A stretch of DNA of 64,000 nucleotides from positions 159,490,406 to 159,554,405 of the forward strand of contig NC_039363.1 of the NCBI RefSeq assembly GCF_003573695.1, written 5' to 3'. Below are positions 54,420 to 64,000 of this stretch, in pieces. Positions within the stretch are counted from its first letter, which is position 1, and every line of letters begins with the position of its first letter. The stretch comes from Papaver somniferum. Lineage: Eukaryota; Streptophyta; Magnoliopsida; Ranunculales; Papaveraceae. The notes beneath the pieces are model-generated. The model was not told the origin of the DNA and did no database searches. It saw nothing but the letters and a program-made list of their open reading frames with translations. The position numbers and the translations under genes are program-made.

Positions 54420-55480
54420 TGATGTAAACTGGAACACAACAGTTGCAGCGGAATTATAACGCAACAATTGCGGTAAACTAGACTGCGACAGCCATAAAAA
54501 ACTGAATTGCAGCAGTTATGAGCAAAAGTGGATTGCAACGACTATAAGCAAAGATGTAATGCATCAACTGCGATTACTTGGACTACAGGAGGTTTGAGCG
54601 AAGTTGCACTACAGCAATTGCCATTAGCTGGACTACAAGGGTTGCGAATAAAGATGGATTGCAGCAGCTACGATTAGGTGAACTGCAGGACCTGCGAACA
54701 AAGCTGGACTGCGGCATCTTCAATCAGCGGGACTGCAACAACAACGAGCAAAGCCGCACTGCAACGGATGTGACCAGCTGAACTGCAGGATATGTGAACA
54801 GCTGAACTGCAGGAGCTGGGAACAAAGCAATACTGCAGCAGCTGCGATCAGCTGGACTGCATGAGTTACGAACAAAGTTGTACTGCAGCAGCAACGAGAA
54901 AACCTGTACTGTAGCAGCTGCAATTAGATGGAATGCAGGAGCTGCGGGCAAAGATACACTGCAGCAGCTTCGATGAGCTGGACTGCATCAGCAACGAGCA
55001 AAGATGCACTGCAGCAGATGCGATCAGCTGGAATGCAGGAGCTGCGGGCTAAGCTGCACTGCAGCAGATGCGATCATCTGGACTGCAGGAGCTGCGAACA
55101 AAGCTGAATTGCAGCAGCTACTGAGGAACTGGACTACAATAGTTCGATCAACTGGACTGTAGAATTTTTTGTAGAACTGTACTACAACAGTTCGATCAGC
55201 TGGACTGTAGCAACAACGAGCAAAGATGCACTGCAGCAGCTGCGATCAAATGGATTGTGGTAGTTACGAGTAAAACTAGACTGCATCAGTTGCGTCCAAC
55301 TGAGAACAACAGTTATGAGAAAAACTGAACTGCATCAGTTGCGTCCAACTAAGTGCAGCAGTTGCTTTGGGACTGTATTACAGCAGTTCGATCAACTAAA
55401 CTATAGCAGTTTTTACGGAACTTGACTACATCAGTTCGATCAAATGGACTGTAGCAGTTATTAACGTTGTTGTTTTCAAT
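54420..55480. repeat. Minisatellite rich in CTGCAG and CAGCTG, about 50-bp period
   Basis: Units such as CTGCAGCAGATGCGATCAGC followed by TGGAATGCAGGAGCTGCG repeat many times; the clearest spacing (around 55010-55065) is 50 bp with two half-units. The right part drifts to AACTGGACTGTAGCAGTT. Frames through it on both strands give low-complexity Gln/Leu/Ala/Cys proteins and are not credible genes. Confidence 0.85.
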
Positions 55481-56026
55481 ATTTGCATCGAGATATTAGG
55501 ACGTATACTCTCCCCCTATTAATCATGTAACTCGTTGTATGATTAATAAGTTCGGTTTTTCCTTTCTTGTAATTTACAGCAGATGAATTTTGCATCGTAT
55601 TTAGGTGCTATGTAACTCGCCCCCAAGTGTGTAGAGTGTTACGCAGCTAGCACCAAAAGAGTTACTTTAGACCATGAGGTGTTACACATCTCGCCCCCAA
55701 GTGATGGTCATCCACGTTGAAGTGATATGCAACTCTCCCCCAGAAGATAGTGATTGTCATGTTGCTCAATGCTCGCACAAGGGTGCATTTCCTTGCTGCA
55801 TCTTGCTCATGCATGGAATGGAGTTGAAGGTGTCTGATGTCTGGAATTCACGCAGGGGGCAAATCCCACTATTCCAGATGCGCGCAAAATTGAGATGTTT
55901 GCATCTCCACATGTCTTAGCATGCAAAAACGCTCGTGACATTATAGATGTCTTATTGAACAAAAGTATGCATGATTCTATGAAATAATACAAAAATATTT
56001 AAATTGCATACTACCTTATGAGAAGT
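55481..56026. other. Repeat-derived DNA
   Basis: Contains several C-runs of the type ACTCTCCCCC / TCGCCCCCAAGTG at 55508, 55616, 55693 and 55735, spaced 40-110 bp. No protein-like frame. Confidence 0.4.
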
Positions 56027-56034
56027 ATTGCTGC
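56027..56034. repeat. Direct repeat ATTGCTGC (left) flanking the solo LTR
   Basis: Identical to 58527-58534. The true TSD is probably the inner five bases GCTGC. Confidence 0.75.
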
Positions 56035-58526
56035 TGAAAAAGCGTGGGTTCAACAACCACACCCAATATTTCGCTTAGCAATCTGTATGGACTAACTCCA
56101 ATATACTTTCAAGAGAATCAACTAGACAGTCAGACTTAATCTTAAAAAAAGTATATCCAAGAGTTATATCTCTATTTCCCAATTCAATCCACAATCAAAC
56201 AAATAGGAATTTGCGAACCCGATTGAATATAAGAAATAACTTGGACGGTATCAAAAAACAATATCCTAGTGTCAATCAATTTAATCAACAACCAAAGGTT
56301 GGATACACAATTAATTGAACTTACGCACAACCTGTGATATTTCAATTATATAAACAAATATAATGCGAAAAAGAAATAACACAGACACCAAAATTTTTGT
56401 CAACGAGGAAACCGCAAATGCAAAAAAAACCCGGGACCTAGTCCAAATTTGAACACCACATTGTATTAAGTCGCTACAGACACTAGCCTACTCCAAGTTA
56501 ACTTCAGACTGGAATGTAGTTGATCCCTAACCAATCTCACACTAATCAAGGTACAATCGCGTTCCTTACGCCTATAGAACCATGCCGGATTCGGCGCACT
56601 TGATTCCCTTAGCTGATCCCACCCACAACTAAGAGTTGTTACGACCCAAAGTCGAAAACTTGATAAACCAATCTGTATCACACAGAAAAGTCTATTAAAT
56701 AGATAAATCTGTCTCCCATAGATATACCTATGAGATTTGTTCTGTCTTTTGATAAATCAAGGTGAACAGGAACCAATTGATACACCAGACTTATATTCCC
56801 GAAGAACAACCTAGTAATATCAATCACCTCACAATAATCTTAATCATATGGTAGCGAAACAAGATACTGTGGAATCACAAACGATGAGACGAAGATGTTT
56901 GTGACTACTTTTTATCTTGCCTATCGGAGATTAAATCATGAGCAAATCTTAGAGAAGATAGTAATAAATCACGATAGAAAACAACAAGATCAGAACACGC
57001 AACTACATAGGAAACAGCTGGGTCTGGCTTCATAATCCCAGTGAAGTCTTCAAGTCGTTAACCTACTAGGTTTTGGAAAAACCTAAGGTTAAAGGAGAAT
57101 CGACTTTAGTCGCAACTAGTATCACACAGGAGGTGTAGGGATTAGGTTTACCAGTTGCTAGAGTTCTCTCTTATATAGTCTTCAAATCATGGTTTGCAAT
57201 CAATAACCATGGTAATAAAGCATTCAATATTCACCATTAGATGAAAACCTGATTAGACTCAAGCTAATATCTTTCAACCGTTAGATCAAACTTATCTTGT
57301 TACATACAAATGAAAAGTGACTTCATTTAGATATGAATAACCGTACCTAAATGTGTGCACCTTGTTGGGTCAATAATAGTTAACCGAAGTTAGCCATATG
57401 AACACTTTCATATCAACCACATTCAACTGAACCATAACTAGTCCAAATGACTCAAATGAAACTAGTTCTAGAGTTGTTCAATTGTTTATATTCTCATAGA
57501 AGTATACAAGACACAACTGAAGCAAAATCGATTTTGATTCATTTGAATCAAAGAATATTATAGCCACGATATGCAAAAGATTGAATTCCTTATTATATAA
57601 ATGTATTAGTTCATGAACAAATAGATTTTAGAACATAACCTACTCAAGTGTGCAAACGGGTACGCATACCTAAGTGGCCGGACTAAGTTTGGATTCGCCA
57701 GTATGCGAACGGGTACGCATACCTTCAAACTCAGTTGAATTTCCGGAACTTGAAACTCGAGCCAGTATGCATACCGGTATGCATACTAAGTTCCTGGACT
57801 TTCATTATCCAAGCAGTACATATACGGGTATGCATACTATGGTTCCCGGACTTGGAATAACTTGTGACAGTTAGCATACAAGTACGCATACTGTTCTATA
57901 TCCAATCATGGTTAATTATTCTAAACTCCCATTTCAATCATTGAAAGATTCTTGGAAGACGACAATAGGTGTCTCACACAAACTATTAGCTTCAAAGAAA
58001 TTTTCAAGTGATCGAATGATCAACACGAAACATTCTGATTCTACATCAAAGGACTCTCTCACACAAATCATGTAAGATGTTACAAGGCGATTTTCACATG
58101 ATCATCTTTTGACTTTCGTCAAGAATATAAGATGAACTATGTTAAAGCGAAAGCCTACCAAGACATATTTCGAGAAATATGTAAGCGAGTTAAACTCAGC
58201 TCGAAATATCAAATGTGCATAATCGAAGTCTATATAGCTATACGACTTTTTTCTCAAATAGGAGACAGAGTAGATAGACTTTTGAGTGATAGATGAGTTC
58301 AAGTATCCACATACCTTTTGTTGATGAAGTTACACAAGATCCCCTTAGTAGTTCTTCGTCTTAAATCGATGAACGCCGTGAAGTCTAATGCTCAACTACA
58401 CTTACTATCCTAATCCGAGACTTATCTATAAGTAGACTAGAAATCAAGACTTATAGTTTTGGCAACTAAACTTGACAAACAAGCTTGAGATAGCAACGGT
58501 TGCGAGTTCGACCAAGCAGTGCTCTA
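56035..58526 (-). mobile_element. Solo LTR, copia-like family related to the giant element
   Basis: About 2.49 kb starting TGAAAAAGCGTGGGTTCAAC and ending AAGCAGTGCTCTA on the plus strand. Its minus-strand start (TAGAGCACTGCTTGGTCGAAC) resembles the giant element's LTR start (TTAGAGCATAGCTCGGTTGAAC), so the families are related and this copy lies in the opposite orientation. Flanking direct repeats and no adjoining interior indicate a solo LTR. It interrupts the minisatellite-bearing locus. Confidence 0.8.
57655..57895. repeat. Palindromic GTATGCATAC-type array inside the solo LTR
   Basis: Seven or more imperfect units of (C)GGGTA(C/T)GCATAC or its complement, e.g. GTATGCATACCGGTATGCAT, spaced 20-60 bp, interleaved with CCGGAACTT/CCGGACTT. 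The same array is at 62890-63085. Confidence 0.8.
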
Positions 58527-58534
58527 ATTGCTGC
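58527..58534. repeat. Direct repeat ATTGCTGC (right)
   Basis: Partner of 56027-56034. Confidence 0.75.
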
Positions 58535-59530
58535 GACTTTGTTTACATAGTGATTAGGATGTCCACTGGATATGATGATGTCTCCCAGTGGTGATAATTA
58601 TCGAACAACATGTTGCAGGCAGCAGCACCTTCAAACTGTAAAATCAATGAAGTTGCTTGAGATCGATCTTGCTGTTGACGAACTCTCGAAGCAAAAATTA
58701 CGACGAACTGTGATCTCAAGCATGAGCACGTTGTGGATTGAAAATCGATACAATAGCATTTACTATACCTCCATGGGTAGGGATTGAAAGATGAACACAT
58801 AAATCAAAAATTAGCGAGTCAACCGACTTGATTGCCAATGTGATGCTGATGACCAGAGAAGGTGTTGATGTGACGGATGATATTCCACTGGTTTATGCTG
58901 ACTGGAATAGTTGGATTGGTTTGATGCAAATCCTGAATCGTTTGTTAAACCTGATCTAATTGGTCAGGTTGGCTGGAATTATCCATAAGGAAAATTGAAG
59001 GGTCGGAAATGCCCGGTCAATTCTGGATTATCTCACGCTTCAGCTTGGGACGAAAATCTGCAGGAATTTTTCAGTTGTGTGGAAACATCCGTGAGCTTTT
59101 GGTTATATGAAGGCGGCTATGATGTGGAGGTTCTTCTAAGGTGCATGCGGCTTGGTTAAAAGAATGGCGTGGTTGTCAGCGTCGGCTTGGTGTAATGGCA
59201 TGGATTCATTTAATGACTTCTGGACGGCCGTTGGCAAGGTCTGTCGGCCTTGGTGGTCAAAGATGACGAATATCACTGGAGAAGAGGTGACTGTCAACGT
59301 CGAAGATTACTTGAACGTCACGCTGATGTTATGATGTTGTGTGAGATACGACATCATGCTGGGGGTGCATATATTATCCTAGTGTTTGGCAGGTGACTTC
59401 ATGATGACATCTTGGTGAAGAAAACCACTCGAACAATTCGGCTTTATATCAGTGGCTTTTTCTGGAGCAGTTGGCTCAGCGTCTCGTCTTGGTGATGACG
59501 ACTTATGATTCGTGTAATGGATGGACTTAG
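58535..59530. other. Repeat-derived DNA without a supported gene
   Basis: Continuation of the locus split by the solo LTR. ORFs of 60-85 codons (e.g. 59152-59334) have no recognisable features. Confidence 0.35.
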
Positions 59531-59539
59531 CAAATAGAC

Positions 59540-60165
59540 TCGTGTGTGGGACTGTAGTGCACCAGTTGAATCAAAAGTGGACTGTAAAAAGTTGTCATGG
59601 AACTGGACTACATCAGCTGAAATCAGCTGGACTGTAATAGTGATGACTAAAACTGGACTACAACAGTTGCGATCAACTGGATTACAGTGGTTACGAAGAA
59701 AAATGGACTGCAATAGTTGCGATCAACTGGACTGCAATAGTTATTGAAGAACTGGACTACAACAGTTGTACGGAAAAGGACTGCAGCAGTTCGATCAATT
59801 GGACTACAACATTTGCTGAAGATAACTTGACTGCAGCAGTTGCGATCAACTAGTTTGCAGCAGTTGCTGAGAAACTGTACCACAACAGTTCAATCAACTG
59901 GACTGTAGTAGTTATGAGGAAATCTAGACTGCAGCAGTTCCGACCAACTGGACTGTAGCAGTTGTGAGAAAAACTAGACTGCAAGTTTCGATTAACTGGA
60001 CTGCAGTAGTTGCTGAGAAACTGGACTACAGCAGTTCGATCAACTGGACTGTATCAGTTGTGAGAAAAACTAGACTGCAGTAATTTCGATCAACTGGACT
60101 ACGACAGTTTGCTGAGAAACTGGACTACAGCAGTTCGATCAACTGGACTGTAGCAGTTGCTAAAA
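59540..60165. repeat. Second minisatellite block (ACTGGACTGCAGCAGTT units)
   Basis: Repeats of GATCAACTGGACTGTAGCAG and TGAGAAACTGGACTACAGCA, with the same GCGATCAACTGGACTGCAG core as 54420-55480 but with AACTG in place of AGCTG. It is the diverged partner of that block across the solo LTR. Confidence 0.85.
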
Positions 60166-61273
60166 AGTCAACAACAAAAATTCTCGAGCAAAGCTATAAA
60201 GCTTAAACAAACTTTGATGTCGAACGCGTTGTTGATAACAAGTCACTGCAACCGGTTTAACGAACATCAACCTTGTTGATGTTGATGGAAAGATTTACAC
60301 AACAGAATTCACAAACATTTGAACACGTTGTGGATACAACAGCCTTGACGAACATTGAACTCATACAGTTGTGGATAGAAAATCGACACAACAATATTAC
60401 GAACGTCGAAAACGAGCATGTTGTGGATAGAAAATCAACACAACAGCGTTTGTATACTTTGAGAATGATATGGAGTTTTCACTTGATAGTGGTTGATGAC
60501 CGTGTTTGATCTCGCCGCTCAGAAACTCAAAAAATAAAAAAATTCAAACTCTTGATTTTTCACCTCCATGTTGTAGGGAATTGAAAGACGGTTCCAACGA
60601 GCATGCAATTCGGACTTAAAACGAAGAGGTTATTGACGAAACAAGATTTTCACTTAACGCGCATGCTGCAGCTGACGTGGCACTGCTGACTGGATCAATA
60701 TGATGATATGACGGTCGCTTACTGTACCAGTAATGTTGACCTGTCATAAAAATGCCGACGTGGCAGTAACACGTGGAAATATGTATTGTTGGCGTGTCCG
60801 ATGACGTGGTGTCGAGTCTGCTAATATGTCGTTGTTGTTGCTGACGTGTCCATCAATGACTGGACTAGATCCGCTTACATGGCATGCTGACTAGACGGAT
60901 TCAACCGGTCCGCCTTAGGTACTAGACCGGTTTAATGAACCGGTTCGGTTCAATTAAGTCGGTTGGGGTAAAAATATCCGGCAGTGTTTATAATTGGGAC
61001 TGAAATATCCCTACGGCTTGGCTCGGCTTGACTCAGCATGGCTGGGTTGGACGTAAACATCCTTCAGTGCAATAAGTGGGGCGTAAATATCTGAGGATCA
61101 TAGAACATGGTGTGTCCGCGAAGCACTAAAGAATCACCAACTGTTCCTAGACGGTATTTTTTCCGGCGGCCGACCATTCATGCAGACTCTGCTGCCGAAT
61201 AACTGTTGATGCTTCCGGACTGAAGATATTACCGTTGTCGGAGGAGATGTATGCGACCGAGAAGATGACTGAT
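60166..61273. other. Repeat-derived DNA without a supported gene
   Basis: Contains three copies of GTTGTGGATA(G/C)AA(A)(A)TC(G/A)ACACAACA (60330-60450) and a CCGGTT-rich segment (60905-60965). No protein-like frame. Confidence 0.35.
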
Positions 61274-63751
61274 TGAAAAAGCAGGGGTCTAACAACCACA
61301 CCCAATATTTCGTTCGGCAATCTGAATAGACAAACTCCAATATACTTTCAAGAGAATAAACTAGGCAGTCAGACTCAATCTATTGAAAAGTATATCAAAG
61401 AGATATATCTCAATTTATCAATTTAATTTGCAATCAAACAAATAGGAATTTGCAAACCCCATCGAATAAGAGAAATATCTTGGACGGTATAACAAACAAA
61501 TATCCGAGTGTCAATCAATTCAATCAACAACCTAAAGGTAGGATTCAAGAACTGATTGAACTTAACGCACAACCTGTAATATTTCTATTATATAAGAAAA
61601 TATAATGCGGAAAAGAAATAACACAGACACCAGAAAATTTTTTAACGAGAAAACCGTAAAGGAAGAAAAACCCCGGGACCTAGTCCAGCTTTGAACACCG
61701 CACTGTATTAAGCCGCTACAGACACTAGCCTACTACCAATGAACTTTGGACTGGAATGTAGTTGAGCCCTAACCAATCTCACACTGATCAAGGTATAGTT
61801 GCGCTCCTTGCGTCTCTGAACCCCAGCAGGATTCTACGCACTTGATTCCCTAAGTTGATCTCACCTACAACCAAGAGTTTCTATGACCCAAAGTCGAAGA
61901 CTTGATAAACAAATCTGTCTCACACAGAAAAGTCTATTGGAATAGATAAATTTGTCTCCTAAAGAAATACCTACGAGTTTTGTTCTGTCTTTTGATAAAT
62001 CTGTCTCCAATTGATAAACCAGACTTATATTCCCGAAGAACAACCTAGTATTATCAATCACCTCACAATAATCTTAATCGTATGGAAATGAAACAAGATA
62101 TTGTGGAATCACAAACGATGAGACGAAGATGTTTGTGACTACTTTTAATCTTACATATCGGAGATAAATCTCAAGCAAATCTTATCAAAGATAATACTCA
62201 ATCACGATAGTAGAAGTAAGATCAGAACACGCAGATACAAAAAAATAGTTGGGTCTGGCTTCACAATCCCAATGAAGTCTTCAAGTCGTTAACCTACAGG
62301 GTTTCGCGAAAAACCTAAAGTTAAAGGAGAATCGACTCTAGTCGCAACTAGTATCACACAGAAGGTGTGGGGATTAGGTTTCCTAGTTGCTAGAGTTCTC
62401 CCTTATATATTTTTCAAATCAGGGTTTGCAATAAATGCTACCTTGGTAACAAAGCATTCAGTATTCACCGTTAGATGAAAACCTGATTAGACTCAATCTA
62501 ATATCTTTCAACCGTTAGATCGAACTTATCTTGTTATACACAAATGAAATGTACCTTCATTTAGGTTTGAATAACCGTACCTAAACGTGTACACTAGGTT
62601 GGCTCAATAGTAGTTAACCAAAGTTAGCTATATGAACACTCTCATATCAACCTTAATCATCTTAACCACAATTAGTTCAAATGACTCAAATGAAACTAGT
62701 TATAGAGTTGTTCAATTGATATATTCTCATAGAAGTATACAAGAACACAATTAAAGCAAAATCGGTTTGATTCAATCGAATCAATTCATGAACATTATAT
62801 CCACGGTTTGCGTAGAATGCATTCCTTATTATATAAATGTATTAGTTCATGAAAAGACTGATTTTAGAACTTTAACCACTCAAGTATACAAACGGGTACG
62901 CATACTTAAGTAGCCGAAATGAGTTTGGGTTCGCCAGTATGCGAACAGGAATGCATACTTCCAATCACAGCAGAAATTTCCCGGACCCAAACCTTACGCC
63001 AGTACGCGTGTATCGGTATGCGTACTTAGGCTTCCGGAATTTCACAACTAACAGGTACGCATACGGGTATGCATACTATAGTTCTGGTCATGGATCATAT
63101 ATATGCAAGAACACATACTATGTTTATAATCCAATGATGGTTAAGTGTTCTAAACTCTATTTCAATCATTGAAACATTCTTAGAGGACAATAGTTGTTTT
63201 CACGAACTATTAGCATCAAAGCAATTTTCAAATTATTGAAATAATCATTATGAAATATTCCAAGTCTACACCAAATGATTATATCACACAAACCATGTAA
63301 GATGTTACTCGGCGATTTTCATATGATCATCTTTTGACTTTCGTCAAGAATATACAATGAACTTGGTTGAAGCGAAAGCTCACCAACACATATTTCGAGA
63401 GATATGTAAGCGAGATAAACTCAGCTCGAAATCTCAAATGTGCATAATCGAATACTCTATAGCAATACGACTTTTGTCTCAATATAGGAGATAGAGTAGA
63501 AATAGACTTTCCAAGTGATAGATGACTTTTAGTCTCCATATACCTTTTGTTGATGAAGTTCCAAAATCTCTCCTTAGTAGTTATTCGTCTTCAATTGATG
63601 AACGTCGTGTAGTCTAATGCTCAACTACGCAATCTATCCTAGTCTGAGACATTACTATAAGTAGACTAGAAATCAAGACTTATATTTTGATCACTAATAT
63701 TGACAAACAAGCTTGAGATAGCATTGATTGCGAGTTTGACCGAGCAGTGCT
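61274..63751 (-). repeat. LTR of a copia-like element that probably continues past the right edge
   Basis: About 2.48 kb, partner of 56035-58526 (TGAAAAAGCAGGGGTCTAAC ... CGAGCAGTGCT). Directly after it the minus strand reads GTCACTAAAATTAACAT, which aligns with TTTTTCACTAAAATTGACAAAG before the giant element's 3' LTR, that is, with the polypurine-tract side of the family. This LTR would then be the 3' LTR of a minus-strand element whose interior lies to the right. The tract itself seems deleted. Confidence 0.7.
62888..63085. repeat. Palindromic GTATGCATAC-type array, second LTR copy
   Basis: Same arrangement as 57655-57895 with substitutions (e.g. ACGGGTATGCATACTATAGT). Confidence 0.75.
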
Positions 63752-64000
63752 ATGTTAATTTTAGTGACAGAACTACCAATACATATGGATTACAAAATAT
63801 ATAAAATTTGTAGCTTCTCATCCAAATGCTTGGTTCTTCAACATTACTCGAAATATTCGTCACTTCCAAGTACTCCAATGATTCTAAATGTGTTCAACTC
63901 AGCATCATAGTTGTTGATGATCCATATCTATCACAATGAGAAAACAGTTGCTCTCAATCATTGTTATACAGTGTGATAGTATTATTACATAGCATTAGAG
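63752..64000 (-). other. Possible interior of the right-edge LTR element
   Basis: AT-rich, no frame. Judged internal only from the homology of its first 20 bases to the 3' interior of the giant element. Confidence 0.35.

Noticed and set aside
54578..54951. ORFs through the minisatellite on both strands
   Set aside because: Repetitive Leu/Gln/Ala/Cys products created by a 50-bp repeat; no start context or family.
54420..55480. CRISPR-like array
   Set aside because: Repeats are imperfect, contiguous and spacerless, in a plant nuclear context.
61269..63760. 56035-58526 and 61274-63751 as the two LTRs of one element
   Set aside because: The left copy has its own flanking direct repeats (ATTGCTGC), there is no primer site inside the right copy, and the DNA between them continues the DNA left of the first copy.

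Overview
The window is nuclear DNA of a flowering plant, most likely a eudicot. The evidence is intron-bearing genes with plant domain types (FAR1/MULE), Athila-type Ty3/gypsy and Sirevirus-like copia LTR elements, hAT and PIF/Harbinger DNA transposons, low GC content and no operon structure. The species cannot be read from the sequence. No rRNA, tRNA or CRISPR array was seen. Repeat boundaries below were found by eye from terminal motifs and target-site duplications (TSDs), not by alignment software.

Layout. 1-11.8 kb: a partial C-terminal exon of an unrecognised gene at the left edge, then AT-rich DNA holding two degraded minus-strand copies of the vacuolar sorting gene VPS41 (about 3.39-4.44 kb and 8.2-8.68 kb), a decayed RPA1-like OB-fold gene (5.6-6.04 kb) and small tandem duplications. 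11.69-22.93 kb: a plus-strand LINE reverse-transcriptase remnant split by an Athila-like element (11817-22806, minus strand, TSD GGATT). 23.4-30.2 kb: a non-autonomous LTR element (23422-30171, minus strand, TSD GAAAA) with an unusual set of ORFs, itself split by a 2.16-kb hAT transposon (25298-27457, 8-bp TSD). 31.3-36.7 kb: the only apparently intact host-type genes, a four-exon plus-strand gene for a small basic protein (31340-32651) and a minus-strand FAR1/MULE-transposase-like gene (34460-about 36660). 37-42.3 kb: short tandem repeats and a decayed unknown gene interrupted by a PIF/Harbinger element (39866-41559, TSD TTA). 42.6-53.2 kb: a very large non-autonomous copia-like element with about 2.82-kb LTRs (TSD AAGTC), whose 3' LTR contains a nested Athila-type solo LTR. 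53.2-61.3 kb: repeat-rich DNA with a W-box cluster and a CTGCAG/CAGCTG minisatellite, interrupted by a 2.5-kb solo LTR. 61.3-64 kb: another LTR of that family, probably the edge of an element running off the right side.

Taken together this is a heterochromatin-like, heavily nested TE landscape flanking a two-gene island. The most unusual object is the 23.4-30.2 kb element. It has an inactive retropepsin-like fold at its 5' end, a CCHC zinc knuckle at its 3' end, no recognisable RT, RNase H or integrase, and repeated protein modules of unknown function.
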